64,000 nt of DNA from JAHEJB01 sp041748175 (GCA_041748175.1 JBGTDU010000118.1:4752-68751); one strand, 5' to 3'; shown: positions 1-10,299, numbered from the stretch's first letter. Notes: generated by a model not told the origin, from the sequence alone. Program-made: numbers and translations.

Positions 1-1
1 T

Positions 2-532
2 GGGCAGTCGGTGGAAGCGACCTACGGAACATCGGCTCCGTTATACAGCCCACCACAATGGAACGACGGCTCGTCGTACTCACATGTCGACGAAATGGTC
101 TTTCCTACCTCCGACGAAGATGGATTGATGACGCCTTTCCTCCAACGGGCCGAGGTGTATCGAAGTCCGGGGCCGATCCCGTGTGCGTTCTTGCTGGACA
201 TCGGATGGACACTTGCGCCAGCCTGTGCAGCGCTTGTCGTGCCGCCCGATCCGGACGGTACGATCCCTGAAGGCTTCACGGTGAAGATAGCCGGTCTCAA
301 TCCCTTCGTTTCCGATACGGAGCTTCTCGTCGCGGTGGAGCAGCCGCAGGTCGTCCTCGTGCAGCTCGTTGACCGGGTAGGGCGTGTGGTCATGCGTCAG
401 GAGCGGTTCCTGCAGGGCGGAGCCACGGTGCTATTCCGCATAGCCGCAGGAGGTCTGCCATCTGGCGTTTACTTCGCGCAAGTCGTGGGGGACACGTTTG
501 CGGCAACGCGAGCGGTGACGATTGTGCGGTAG
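2..532 (+). CDS. C-terminal part of a secreted protein with T9SS-type sorting domain (5' partial)
   Basis: The reading frame is open to the left edge, so only the last 176 residues are present. The first part (Y-S-P-x-x-W-N-x-G-S-S-x-S-H-x-D, then L-M-T-P-F-L, then a P-G-P-I segment and D-I-G-W) has the pattern of a region found near the end of secreted, metallopeptidase-like Bacteroidota proteins. The last ~80 residues form a beta-rich domain ending in LPSGVYFAQV and VTIVR, as in Por secretion (type IX) C-terminal sorting domains. An outer-membrane-exported or surface-attached protein is inferred. The enzymatic part, if any, lies outside the window. Confidence 0.7.
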   Translation, partial: GQSVEATYGTSAPLYSPPQWNDGSSYSHVDEMVFPTSDEDGLMTPFLQRAEVYRSPGPIPCAFLLDIGWTLAPACAALVVPPDPDGTIPEGFTVKIAGLNPFVSDTELLVAVEQPQVVLVQLVDRVGRVVMRQERFLQGGATVLFRIAAGGLPSGVYFAQVVGDTFAATRAVTIVR

Positions 533-544
533 CCCTATTCTTTG

Positions 545-618
545 TACGCCCGGCAGGATTCGAACCTGCGACCTCTGGTACCGGAAACCAACGCTCTATC
601 CAGCTGAGCTACGGGCGC
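545..618 (-). tRNA. tRNA-Arg (anticodon CCG)
   Basis: The minus strand folds as a standard cloverleaf: acceptor GCGCCCG paired with CGGGCGT (G1:U72 wobble), D-arm GCTCAGCTGGATAGAGC, anticodon stem TTGGT/ACCAG with loop TTCCGGT (anticodon CCG, reads CGG), and T-arm GCAGG-TTCGAAT-CCTGC. The sequence resembles the arginine CCG tRNA of other bacteria. The 3' CCA is not encoded. It sits alone between two plus-strand genes. Confidence 0.96.
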
Positions 619-771
619 GATGCGTGGCGAAGATAGAAAGGTCGTGGGCGCTTCACAACGAAATGGTTCGGTTGCGTGTCGCGTATTGCGTAAAGTCGGG
701 AAGATGCCACGCCCCCGCACCGCGTATCGCTCCTGAGCACTACGCTCTACCCATTTCAAACTAAACCGCCC

Positions 772-2088
772 GTGCCCGTCCGCATTGCCTCCATCGAACC
801 CGGATCGCTCGCCGAAGAACTCGGCTGGCTGCCCGGCGACCAGATAGTCGCCGTGAACGGCGAGGTGGTAGAGGACGAGCTGGATTTTCGTTTCAAAACG
901 GCGGAGGAAGCTTTGGAGCTGCGTGTCCGCCGAAACGGTGAACTGGACGTGCAGTACGTCACGAAGGAGATCGACGACCCGTTCGGTGCAGAGTTGGAAG
1001 AGTTCCGCATCAAAACTTGCGGCGACGACTGCCTCTTCTGCTTCGTCGACCAGAACCCCGTCGGCCTCCGCGACACCCTCTACTTCCGCGATGGCGACTT
1101 CCGGATGTCGTTTCTGTATGGCAACTACATCACGGTCACCAACCTGCGCGAGCGGAACCTGAAACGCATCGTCGAGCAGCGGTTGAGCCCACTATACATC
1201 TCCGTCCATTGCACCGACGACGCCATCCGCCGCAAGATGATGGGCCATCGCACCCAGGACGACCGCCTTCGTGAAAAGCTTCGGTTCTTCTACGACAACG
1301 GCATTGAGATGCACGCGCAGATCGTGCTCGTGCCCAACTTCAACGATGCGGGAGCGCTTGTCAAAACAGTACTCGATCTCTACGAATTGCACGAACAGCT
1401 ATTCTCCGTCTCCATCGTTCCCGTTGGGCTTACCCGACATCGCCGCGATTTGACGACGCTTCGGACAGTTTCATCCTCGGAGGCGCGTCAACTTGTTCGC
1501 ATGGTGCAGCGCTGGCAACCGTTCTTTCGAGAGCGAATCGGCCGGGGCTTCCTCTACTTATCCGACGAAGTGTATTTGCTTGCCGGGCTAGACTTTCCCC
1601 AGGAGGATGATTACGACGGCTACCCGTTGATGGAGAATGGCGTCGGCATGAGCCGCGACTTCCTCAACGAACTCAATTTCCAGCGTGAGCAGTTTCCGGC
1701 GGTGCTGCCCAGCTCGAGAAAGTTGACGATTGTTACCGGGGCACTCGCTCGTCCCATGATGGAAAAGCGCATCGCACCCATATTGCGTAGCGTGGGGAAT
1801 CTCGGCGTGGAGGTCATCGCGTGCGACAACGTGCTCTTCGGCGATTCGGTGACGGTTTCGGGGCTTCTTAATTTCAAGAGCTTCGTTCATGCGCTAGGGC
1901 CACGCATGGATCAGTTGGGGAATGTGCTTCTCCTGCCACCGGATAGTGTGAACTTCGAAGGTCTGTTCCTCGACAACAAGGAAGGGATGAGCACGCCGAG
2001 CGACCTCAGCGCTGCGCTGGGTGGAGTTCGTGTCGAGGTCTTCGACGGCGATTGGGTCGCGACAATGGAGCGGCTGGCGACCAACTGA
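772..2088 (+). CDS. DUF512 / TIGR03279-family radical-SAM-like protein with PDZ domain
   Basis: 438 residues starting at GTG. The N-terminal ~65 residues look like a PDZ domain (GSLAEELGWLPGDQIVAVNG). A C-x3-C-x2-C cluster follows at C83, C87 and C90 (CGDDCLFC), then VDQNP, which matches the [4Fe-4S] site of the putative radical SAM family TIGR03279; the C-terminal half corresponds to DUF512. Length is normal for the family. The molecular role of the family is not established, so none is assigned. It stands alone, downstream of the tRNA and upstream of a hairpin repeat. The GTG start is supported by the PDZ domain beginning at once after it. Confidence 0.88.
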   Translation: MPVRIASIEPGSLAEELGWLPGDQIVAVNGEVVEDELDFRFKTAEEALELRVRRNGELDVQYVTKEIDDPFGAELEEFRIKTCGDDCLFCFVDQNPVGLRDTLYFRDGDFRMSFLYGNYITVTNLRERNLKRIVEQRLSPLYISVHCTDDAIRRKMMGHRTQDDRLREKLRFFYDNGIEMHAQIVLVPNFNDAGALVKTVLDLYELHEQLFSVSIVPVGLTRHRRDLTTLRTVSSSEARQLVRMVQRWQPFFRERIGRGFLYLSDEVYLLAGLDFPQEDDYDGYPLMENGVGMSRDFLNELNFQREQFPAVLPSSRKLTIVTGALARPMMEKRIAPILRSVGNLGVEVIACDNVLFGDSVTVSGLLNFKSFVHALGPRMDQLGNVLLLPPDSVNFEGLFLDNKEGMSTPSDLSAALGGVRVEVFDGDWVATMERLATN

Positions 2089-2422
2089 CCGCTCCATTCG
2101 GCGAGGTCCGGGGGGCGTGCGAGGTGATTTGTCATAGTGAGTACTTCGCTCAGTCCAAGCTAGGCGCAACCGTGCGCAGTACCCACGTTGTCATCCCGAC
2201 GATCCCGACTTGTCGGGAGAGGAGGGATCTCCCAAGCCCCGACGCCCGACGCAACCTGGGACGTTGGGAGATCCCTCACTTCGTTTCGGGATGACATTGT
2301 GTAGGAGTTTCCCGGAGTACACCGGGCCTGATTCCGAAGGCCACGCGATAATCCCGAGGTTGCGGAGCGCGGAGCGCGAGCTCGTCGCGCCGGCGACGCC
2401 CCCTCAAGAAAGGAGTCTCAGA
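2089..2422. other. Intergenic region without a gene, containing a long inverted repeat
   Basis: The gap between the DUF512 gene and the end of enolase. No reading frame here resembles a protein. The main content is the inverted-repeat element at 2189-2296; the remainder (2297-2422) has no recognised feature. Confidence 0.7.
2189..2296. repeat. Long imperfect inverted repeat (REP/hairpin-type element)
   Basis: The ends are an exact inverted pair of 11 bases, TGTCATCCCGA and TCGGGATGACA. Inside, GAGGGATCTCCC is opposed by GGGAGATCCCTC. The whole unit can fold as one long hairpin of about 108 bases. Elements with these TCATCCCGA/GGGATCTCCC words occur as dispersed intergenic repeats in many genomes. 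It lies between convergent genes and could also act as a bidirectional terminator or mRNA end. Confidence 0.8.
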
Positions 2423-3721
<1,299 letters not shown>

Positions 3722-3809
3722 TTAGCGAGTCAAGATCGCACGGGCAGGCAGGTGCGAGAGGGGGAGTCGGCGAGCGGGAGAGCTGGGAATCGTCGGGCTG
3801 AAAAATAAA

Positions 3810-3836
3810 AGCCGCTCCCGGTTTCCGGAAGCGGCT
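3810..3836 (-). terminator. Rho-independent terminator of the gene at 3860-5281
   Basis: Twelve-base stem (AGCCGCTCCCGG with CCGGAAGCGGCT, one G:T wobble) and a TTT/AAA loop. On the minus strand it is followed directly by TTTTATTTTT. It begins 23 bases after the stop codon of the minus-strand gene. Confidence 0.88.
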
Positions 3837-3859
3837 CGTAGTCCGCAGCTTTGACGAAA

Positions 3860-5281
3860 CTACCTGACGGTCGTCGAACACGAGCCGTAGCCTGTGCTCG
3901 ACGAAACACGCTGTCCGGGCCGCCAACCGGGATTGAAGAAGTACTCTTGCTGCGACGGCGCCGCCCGGTTGTAGCGAGCCGCGGCGCTTCTTGCACGGCC
4001 AGCGATTGCGGGGTCGCCCGTGGCGGCCGCCCGGTTAAACATATCGGCGAGGCACCAGTACGCGGCTCGCGCCTGAATACCGCCGCCCCGCACCGTTCCG
4101 GCAACGATGGCGGCCTGAAGGTAAAGACTGCGCCCGTGGCCGGAGTCGTATTGCAAAGCCTGCCCGGCAAAACGATAGGCTGCGCCACTATTTCCACCCG
4201 CTTGTGCGCCTGCCGCCGTGCGATACGCGCAATCGCGTTTCTGCACGTTCGACGTGGCCATACCGATGCCGTCAGCCATCTGTCTTTGTGCCGTATCAAT
4301 ATCGCCGGAGCGCGCTGATCGGCCGGCGAGGGCGCAGAGCAGTTCGGGCGTTGGATTCTGGTCGGCGTAGAGGGGTAAAAGCTCGTCGATGTAGTCATCG
4401 CGCTCCTCTTGCTGGGCGATGGCGATAGCCAGGCGAAGTTTCTCGGGGTCACGATCTCCCCCACGAATTTCCGCCATCAGTTCCTCCAGACGCTCTGGCC
4501 AGGTCATGGACGAGTACGCAGGCGCGGAAGCCGATTCGTAGGCTTGCTGGAGATACGTGGCCTCGTCGGCCTGGGCGATGAGTTCCTGGAGCAGATCGAC
4601 CACCACACTCTGCTCCTGCCCGCGCTCCATCGCCTTCTGCGCCAGTCGGTTCAGATATGCGTCCGTGAGGAACTCGGGGTCGACCCGGAAGGCCTCCAGA
4701 TAAAGGTCGTAAACGCCGTCCTGTTCATCCGGAAAGTCCTCTGCATACGTCTCGTAAAAGCGACCGTCATCCAACAAATAGCGGGCGCGATTTATGGGAA
4801 GGCTGGCGGCACCAAGCGCTGCCTGGGCTTCAACAAGCATGGTCCTTGATGAATCGAGGTAGGTCTTTCGGAGCGTCGCGTGATCGCCTGCCGCCGCCGC
4901 GAGCTGCTCATAGATGTCCGAAAGCCGCCAATAGGTTCGGTCGTCTGGAGCTCCGCCGGTATAGAGCGGGTCATTGTCGCGAACCCAGCGGAGGTAGAGA
5001 AGCGCACCGCACGGGTCGCCATTCTCGTAGTTCGTTGCACCCACGCTGCGATTGGCGCCCACCTGATCCGTCAGGTAATAGTTGACATCGGGGCAGATCG
5101 GCGACACGGATCCGCTATCGTGGACGGCCACGTAGTCGGCGCCGCCCGGCGCTGCATCGCTGCCGGGGCTAGAGTCGGCGCCGGTCGTGGATGCGGGCGC
5201 GGCGCATGCCATCATCAGCACCCATGAGGCGACGGCGAGGCTGGAAGCAAGAACGGAAAAGGAAGCGCGATAGGAAGGCAT
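3860..5281 (-). CDS. Exported lipoprotein, helical-repeat (TPR-like), paralogue of the next gene upstream
   Basis: 473 residues from the ATG at 5281; a TTG three codons upstream is less likely. The N terminus is a signal peptide with a lipobox ending in VLMMAC, followed by a Ala/Gly/Ser-rich linker. The rest is mainly alpha-helical with TPR-like spacing and many Asp/Glu/Ala/Tyr. The C-terminal stretch YGSCSTTVR is nearly the same as YGSCTTTVR in the neighbour at 5404, and the N-terminal domains also align (paired cysteines, YLRWV, NDPL, TG). The two are tandem duplicates. Anchored in the envelope; function unknown. It has its own terminator downstream. The neighbour upstream of both is an outer-membrane beta-barrel. 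Confidence 0.8.
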   Translation of the reverse strand: MPSYRASFSVLASSLAVASWVLMMACAAPASTTGADSSPGSDAAPGGADYVAVHDSGSVSPICPDVNYYLTDQVGANRSVGATNYENGDPCGALLYLRWVRDNDPLYTGGAPDDRTYWRLSDIYEQLAAAAGDHATLRKTYLDSSRTMLVEAQAALGAASLPINRARYLLDDGRFYETYAEDFPDEQDGVYDLYLEAFRVDPEFLTDAYLNRLAQKAMERGQEQSVVVDLLQELIAQADEATYLQQAYESASAPAYSSMTWPERLEELMAEIRGGDRDPEKLRLAIAIAQQEERDDYIDELLPLYADQNPTPELLCALAGRSARSGDIDTAQRQMADGIGMATSNVQKRDCAYRTAAGAQAGGNSGAAYRFAGQALQYDSGHGRSLYLQAAIVAGTVRGGGIQARAAYWCLADMFNRAAATGDPAIAGRARSAAARYNRAAPSQQEYFFNPGWRPGQRVSSSTGYGSCSTTVR

Positions 5282-5355
5282 GGCGAACAAGATGGTGAAT
5301 CGTGTGAACGAAGACTACGAAAGGCCAGGCGTTCGAGCATTGATAAAAAAAGAAA

Positions 5356-5385
5356 AGGCCACGCTCAAGATTAAAAGCGTGGCCT
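5356..5385 (-). terminator. Rho-independent terminator of the gene at 5404-6735
   Basis: Perfect ten-base stem AGGCCACGCT / AGCGTGGCCT with a ten-base A-rich loop. On the minus strand it is followed by a T-rich run (complement of AAAAAAAGAAA at 5345-5355). It starts 18 bases after the stop codon. Confidence 0.9.
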
Positions 5386-5403
5386 GCATGTGTTCGTGCT
5401 CGA

Positions 5404-6735
5404 CTAGCGGACGGTCGTCGTGCAGGACCCGTAGCCGTGGCTGGTCGTCACAGACTGGCCCTGTTGATATCCCTCAAAGAAGTACTGTTCGCGCGTGGGC
5501 CCGGATCGGGCGTATTGATTGGCGGCGTTGCGAGCGGCGGTTGCGGAGGTGCCACCGGCGGCGGCGGCGCGGCTAAAAAGATCGGCGACGCACCAGTAAG
5601 CCATGCGCCCCACGAGCGTGCCTGAGTTCACAGTTCCGGCGACGACCGATGCGCGGAGGTAAAGTGCGGGGCCGTAGTTGGAATCATACTGGAGGGCGTT
5701 GCCTGCCAGCGTGTATGCGGTACCTCGATTGCGGCTGAGCATTCGACTTGCGAGCCCATACCACAAGTCTCGTTTCTGGGAATTCGATTCGGACATCTCG
5801 ATGGCGCGTTCGATGTAGCGCGTGCCTTCTTCCGTATCGCCTCGCGCGAAAGCGCGTCCACCCATCGCGGCGAGCAGATCGGCTGACGGATCAAACTCTA
5901 TGATAACCGGCAGCAGTTCATCCGCCAATGCTTCCGGGTCGATGTCCGGGTAGGTTGAGGCGATGAGGCTGTCCATCTGTGTCGCAAACACGAAGAGCAC
6001 TTTTGTGTCCTCCTCATCCCGTTCGCCCGCACGGTATGCTTCGTAGAGCGTGTAGAAGTGCTCAATGGGTTCAACCCTGAAGGATTCGCCTACTTCATCC
6101 AGGTAGGTGGGGTCGTCGGCGTAAGAAGCCAGTTCGATCACAAGGTCACGGCCTTCGGCTGGATCAATCTCCTCGGCGGCGGCCTTCTCCGCCGTCACGC
6201 GACCAAGGTAGGCGAGGTAGTAGTCCGCAGTCGAATCGGGCTCCATGCGGAAGGCTTCCATATAAATACCGTAGATCTCCGTTTGGCGCTCGGGGTATAG
6301 AGCGGCGTACTTCTCATAAAAGCGTCCCCGCGCGAGAACGCGCTCCTGCCCGTCGTACGCAAAATTGTTCTCGTCCATCACCTGAAACATCTGGTCGGTA
6401 GTTACCAGAGTCGAGTCGAGGTACGTGCGCTTCACAGTCGGGTCGTCCGTCATCCCCGCGAGGCCTTCGTATGTCGTTGCGAGGCGGCGGTAGTTGCGCA
6501 CGTCGGGCTCGGCACCCGTGAAGAGCGGATCGTTCTCCATAACCCAGCGGAGGTACGGAAGCGTGGAGCACCAATCCTCGTTCTTGAAGTTTTCGTAGCC
6601 CATGCTGTAATTCGTCCGGATGTTGTCCATCAGAAAAACCTGGGTGTCAGCACAAAGCTGCGCCTGGGCGGACGGCGCGAATAGCGCGCAAATCGCCAGA
6701 ACTGCAAGGGAGACGATTGTGGACTTGCGAGGCAT
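5404..6735 (-). CDS. Exported helical-repeat (TPR-like) protein
   Basis: 443 residues from the ATG at 6735. A longer in-frame extension to 6885 would overlap the upstream gene and lacks sense, whereas residues 1-24 from this ATG form a clean signal peptide (basic start, hydrophobic core, cleavage after AQA). Mature part: short domain with paired cysteines (CADT..., DWCSTLPYLRWV), then helical repeats. Same fold and C-terminal YGSC-TTVR as the lipoprotein at 3860, so the two arose by tandem duplication; this copy has a type I signal peptide while the other has a lipobox. Likely periplasmic. Function unknown. Confidence 0.8.
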   Translation of the reverse strand: MPRKSTIVSLAVLAICALFAPSAQAQLCADTQVFLMDNIRTNYSMGYENFKNEDWCSTLPYLRWVMENDPLFTGAEPDVRNYRRLATTYEGLAGMTDDPTVKRTYLDSTLVTTDQMFQVMDENNFAYDGQERVLARGRFYEKYAALYPERQTEIYGIYMEAFRMEPDSTADYYLAYLGRVTAEKAAAEEIDPAEGRDLVIELASYADDPTYLDEVGESFRVEPIEHFYTLYEAYRAGERDEEDTKVLFVFATQMDSLIASTYPDIDPEALADELLPVIIEFDPSADLLAAMGGRAFARGDTEEGTRYIERAIEMSESNSQKRDLWYGLASRMLSRNRGTAYTLAGNALQYDSNYGPALYLRASVVAGTVNSGTLVGRMAYWCVADLFSRAAAAGGTSATAARNAANQYARSGPTREQYFFEGYQQGQSVTTSHGYGSCTTTVR

Positions 6736-6796
6736 TCGAAATTCGGGAGGACAAGACATCGGAGAGAGAGCAGTGTTGTCTAGTTGGTCTGCAATG

Positions 6797-8098
6797 CTAA
6801 TTGAGGCGACGGCGGACAAACCAAAGTTCGCCAAAGTTGATCGTGGCAGTCCCGCGGATGAACGTATCGCGGACGAGCATTCCATCGGTGGAGCCCCTCA
6901 TGCCGACCTCCAGGCCGAGGTCGAAACGTGCAGCGGGGACTACCGTCGGGAGGCTGACACCCGCTGTGATCGCAATTGTCTTCACGCTCGACTCGAACGG
7001 TGCGTAGAACCCTTGCTCGGCGTATGCACCCAGGCGATAGGCCGTCCTGGCGAAATATCCAGCCGTCCGTTGCCTTCCGCCAGGGACGACCTGAAACCCG
7101 CCGCCCGCGCGAAGCCGATCCTTCAGGCTGTTGATGCCTGAGACTGGGTCATACCCACCAAAGGCAAAGTCGCCCTCGAGTGAACTCCAAGGCTCGTACA
7201 GCACGTCGGCGGCGAAATTCCAGCTCTCGCTTCCGGTGTAGGCGAAGCCGAAACGAGCGGACAGCGGAAGTGTCACGTTTCCACTCAGGGAGACGGCGAT
7301 TGTATCTCGGTCAAGGCTGACGCCAAGGGTCTCGACAAAGTCGCCGGAGAGGCGCGCCGGAAGCGTCAGCGAGGCCCCCACGTGGATGGCGTCGCCTTCG
7401 CCGAATATGTTGTCCTTCGTGACGAGTGCGCCAACTGTGCCGGAAACGCCGGAGAGGCGCGTCGAGCGAGCCGTTCGCGTTTCCCGATAGGCGTCATTTC
7501 CGGGGAACTCGGTGCGTTGGAGGTAGCCGATAGTCCCGAAGAAAACCTCCGCGCTTGCGCCCACGCTGAGGCCGTGGCTCACGCGCGCACCAAGACCTGC
7601 CGTGAACTGATGGAGCCCACCGGTCCCCTCAAAATTATGGCGGAAAGCGACGGGTGTGGTCCCTTCATCTGGAACGAACTCGCCTTCCTGAATTGCCCGG
7701 TAATCGACGCGCGAATACGGCCGAAAGGCCAGCGTCATTCCGACCTTTTGGCTCGACAACGGCACGCCAACCTGGATAGCACCGACCCCGCCGCCCGATG
7801 CGCGGCTCGTTGCACTGGTCGCGTCCGAGGTTTCCGTTCCCCGCACCTGCGCCGCCGCAGAAAAGCCCACAAAACTCAGATCCGCCCACTGGGCGGGGTT
7901 AGTCAAGTCGTTGTAAAGGGCCGATCGCAACGCCGTGCCTGCACCACCCATCGACTCGGCCATCGACGAAGTCAGGTCAAGACGCTCACCCAGGCCAAAT
8001 CGAGAGTAGGGCGAGCCGTAATTGCTGGAACTCTGTCCTGCTGCCGTCAGAGGCACCAGGCCCGTGGCCAGCAGTATGGCGAGGAGGACGAGTCGCAT
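6797..8098 (-). CDS. Outer-membrane beta-barrel protein of Bacteroidota type
   Basis: 433 residues from the ATG at 8098, which begins a signal peptide (MRLVLLAILLATG ... AAGQ). The mature start S-x-Y-S-R-F-G-L-G-E, followed by a Met/Gly-rich stretch and NDLTNPAQWADLSF, is typical of uncharacterised Bacteroidota outer-membrane proteins related to the FadL/PorV-like barrels. The rest alternates hydrophobic and polar residues with many aromatic-ended strands and Gly turns. Lies between a DUF4270-like lipoprotein and two exported repeat proteins on the same strand, 52 bases from the first, so co-expression is plausible. Confidence 0.75.
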   Translation of the reverse strand: MRLVLLAILLATGLVPLTAAGQSSSNYGSPYSRFGLGERLDLTSSMAESMGGAGTALRSALYNDLTNPAQWADLSFVGFSAAAQVRGTETSDATSATSRASGGGVGAIQVGVPLSSQKVGMTLAFRPYSRVDYRAIQEGEFVPDEGTTPVAFRHNFEGTGGLHQFTAGLGARVSHGLSVGASAEVFFGTIGYLQRTEFPGNDAYRETRTARSTRLSGVSGTVGALVTKDNIFGEGDAIHVGASLTLPARLSGDFVETLGVSLDRDTIAVSLSGNVTLPLSARFGFAYTGSESWNFAADVLYEPWSSLEGDFAFGGYDPVSGINSLKDRLRAGGGFQVVPGGRQRTAGYFARTAYRLGAYAEQGFYAPFESSVKTIAITAGVSLPTVVPAARFDLGLEVGMRGSTDGMLVRDTFIRGTATINFGELWFVRRRLN

Positions 8099-8150
8099 AG
8101 GGAAAGGGTTGTTCCAGGAAAGACCGCTCACGGATGGAATAGTCGCCCTG

Positions 8151-9344
8151 TCAGCTTGGTCGAGGAATGACGGTCAGCGCAAAGCGAGGCCGTGTGTCTG
8201 GCTGGCCTTCCTGTGGCACGGGGCCGAGAATCAGTGGGAGGGCATCGAGCGAAGCCGGCGACGGCGCTATGGAAATCTCAAATTGCTCGACAATCGCGGA
8301 GCCCAGGAGCGCTTCCTGAATAATCGCCGTCAACGTTGCCGAGACGAACGCATAGGAATTCGTCTCCTCATCGAGCGTGGCGTTGACGATAGAGAGCCGG
8401 TCATCGTCCTCCGTTCGGCCGAAGAGCGAGATGGTTTGAGGAAGCGACCGGGCGAAACCGGGCTGGTCAAGCAGGGTCGGATCCACCGTGAGGCGAAGTG
8501 TGGCGTTGGCCAGCGGGAGGTCCTCAAACTCCTCAAACGGAAAGGTGAGAACGACGGTCTCGCTTGCTCCAGCACGCAAGAACAAGCGGTTGTCGGGCGG
8601 TGGTGCTGCGTCGCCACGCTCTATATGCGAGAAAACCTCGAAAAGAGGATAATCCACCGTGTCCTCCGCGGTGAGAACACGAAGCGTGCTCAACGCTGCA
8701 TTAAATCCCATGACGGCGCCAGGCATTGATCCGCCGGGAAGGCGGACCTGAAACCCATCGATGGCCGAGGCAACAGAATCGCTCCGCAGGATTTCATTGA
8801 ATTGCGTAACCCAACTGTTTGGAAGCGTCAGTGCCACAACGGAGTCCTGAGCAAGCACCGTTTGCTCCACCAATATCGCTCCAGCCTCAAAAGTTGAGTC
8901 GGAGGGGGCACCAATTGGTAGCCAGGCCATGTCCATTTGATGGAGCTGGATCGGTACCATCGCGGTCGAATCTCCATAGACGTAATCGCGCACGAGACGG
9001 AGGCTCGCCGAGACGATCACTCGTTCCAGGAAGCCGTCGGGAATAGAGGATGGGGGCACGAAGTCGACGTATGCGAATGCCGATACGTCCCCGAGCAGCG
9101 GGTCCGTCGCCGCGCCGACAAGTACGCGACTTTGCACCGGAGAGAGCCCCGACGCGAAACCACCGGTGAGGTTATCCTGATCGGCCAGCGAAACCATGTC
9201 AGTAGAAACAACGCTCACGTTTGGATCCGCTGCTTCCTCGCCAATTACGTCAAGGCCAACGCCGGAGGGATCCTGGCAGGCGGCGAGAAAGATGAACGCG
9301 CCCGACAGGGCAAGCGCAGTACGACGTAAAATTGTAAGGGACAT
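8151..9344 (-). CDS. DUF4270-like lipoprotein
   Basis: 397 residues from the ATG at 9344; upstream in-frame codons are outside the signal peptide. The signal peptide ends in a lipobox (FLAAC) followed at once by QDPSGVGLDVIGEE, matching the C-x-x-x-S-x-x-G-L-D start of DUF4270 proteins of Bacteroidota. The rest is beta-rich, with repeated 'S-R-V-L-V-G' and 'A-x-L-R-L' strands. In other Bacteroidota this family is often next to a short GT5 glycogen/starch synthase, as here. Function unknown; envelope location inferred. Confidence 0.72.
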   Translation of the reverse strand: MSLTILRRTALALSGAFIFLAACQDPSGVGLDVIGEEAADPNVSVVSTDMVSLADQDNLTGGFASGLSPVQSRVLVGAATDPLLGDVSAFAYVDFVPPSSIPDGFLERVIVSASLRLVRDYVYGDSTAMVPIQLHQMDMAWLPIGAPSDSTFEAGAILVEQTVLAQDSVVALTLPNSWVTQFNEILRSDSVASAIDGFQVRLPGGSMPGAVMGFNAALSTLRVLTAEDTVDYPLFEVFSHIERGDAAPPPDNRLFLRAGASETVVLTFPFEEFEDLPLANATLRLTVDPTLLDQPGFARSLPQTISLFGRTEDDDRLSIVNATLDEETNSYAFVSATLTAIIQEALLGSAIVEQFEISIAPSPASLDALPLILGPVPQEGQPDTRPRFALTVIPRPS

Positions 9345-9458
9345 AGACGGTGGGTGGTGGGTCGCGGCGACCAATTCCTGAACGACCGGTTTACAGGGTT
9401 TCGTGTGCTGGCGCGCCAAGTGACCACGTTGCCCAAATTGACGTTCGATCTTACGCAG

Positions 9459-9484
9459 AAACCCCGCCAGAGCGGGCGGGGTTT
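9459..9484 (-). terminator. Probable terminator after the GT5-like gene
   Basis: Perfect ten-base stem AAACCCCGCC / GGCGGGGTTT with a six-base loop. The T run is short on both sides. It lies between the GT5-like gene and the DUF4270-like gene. Confidence 0.65.
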
Positions 9485-9531
9485 TGCCGCGAATCGTGCG
9501 AAATTTCGGGCGAAACGACGCTGAACAAAGT

Positions 9532-10299
9532 TCAGGCCGCGAGTTCGCGCTGTGCCGTGAGCGACGTGTACAAATCCTTGGCGCGTGCGATAACCTCGTC
9601 GTCCTCGCCTATCAGGCTCGTCCCTTCAGGACCTCCCGCGTGGTCATCTACGTAGGCAACGGCATCAGCCGTCGCCATGCCGATTTGCTGGAGCGTTTTT
9701 CCGACAAGGTCGGGGGAGAGGTCGAACGCGGCCGCTTCGGCGGCTGACAAAACGATCCGGGTGTCCGTCGTGTCAGGGGTATACACGCACTTGGTATCGG
9801 AGAAAAGCGCGTCATCTTCCGCGGCGCGCACGAGCGGCGGCACGAGCCCGGCTATCCAACCCGTCGCGTGAATGACATCGGGGCTCCACCCCAGCTTATG
9901 CGCGGTCGACATCGCTGCTTGCGCGAAAAATAGCGCGCGGGCCGGGTTGTCTTCGAACACGGTTCCGTCCCTACGATCCTTGTACAGGCCCTTCCTTTTG
10001 AAGTACAGCAGCGAGTCCATGAAATAAACCTGGAGGCGAATGCCAGGGATGGAAGCGACTTTAACTCGCAGCGTGTCCCGTTCGTCGCCAACCTGGATCT
10101 CCGTGCCCGAAAGCCGAATCACTTCGTGCAGCCGGTTTCGGCGTTCGGACACGACACCATAGCGAGGCATCATTATCCGGACCTCGTAATCATCAACTTC
10201 CGATTCCTGAATCGCGTCGGGGACCAGGCGCAAAAGGTGGGCAGCCGCGGTGGTCTGCGAGAAAGGAGCGACTTCGCCGGCGACGTACAGGACTTTCAT
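9532..10299 (-). CDS. Short glycogen/starch synthase-like protein (GT5 N-terminal domain only)
   Basis: 255 residues starting MKVLYVAGEVAPFSQ, the classic start of GT5 glycogen/starch synthases. Further matches: MPRYGVVSERRNRLHEV, VYFMDSLLYFKRKGLY, ARALFFAQAA, PDVIHATGWIAGLVP and an SDTKCVYTPDTTD segment. Full-length GlgA is about 480 residues; here only the N-terminal Rossmann domain is present and the C-terminal ADP-glucose-binding domain is absent. The frame ends cleanly and the same short form occurs widely beside DUF4270 in Bacteroidota, so it is probably a genuine short protein. Whether it is catalytic is doubtful. The conserved 'K-x-G-G-L' donor motif is replaced by PFSQTT. Confidence 0.82.
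   Translation of the reverse strand: MKVLYVAGEVAPFSQTTAAAHLLRLVPDAIQESEVDDYEVRIMMPRYGVVSERRNRLHEVIRLSGTEIQVGDERDTLRVKVASIPGIRLQVYFMDSLLYFKRKGLYKDRRDGTVFEDNPARALFFAQAAMSTAHKLGWSPDVIHATGWIAGLVPPLVRAAEDDALFSDTKCVYTPDTTDTRIVLSAAEAAAFDLSPDLVGKTLQQIGMATADAVAYVDDHAGGPEGTSLIGEDDEVIARAKDLYTSLTAQRELAA

Noticed and set aside
6736..6885. N-terminal extension of the repeat protein at 5404
   Set aside because: It would overlap the beta-barrel gene and put the signal peptide in the middle of the protein.
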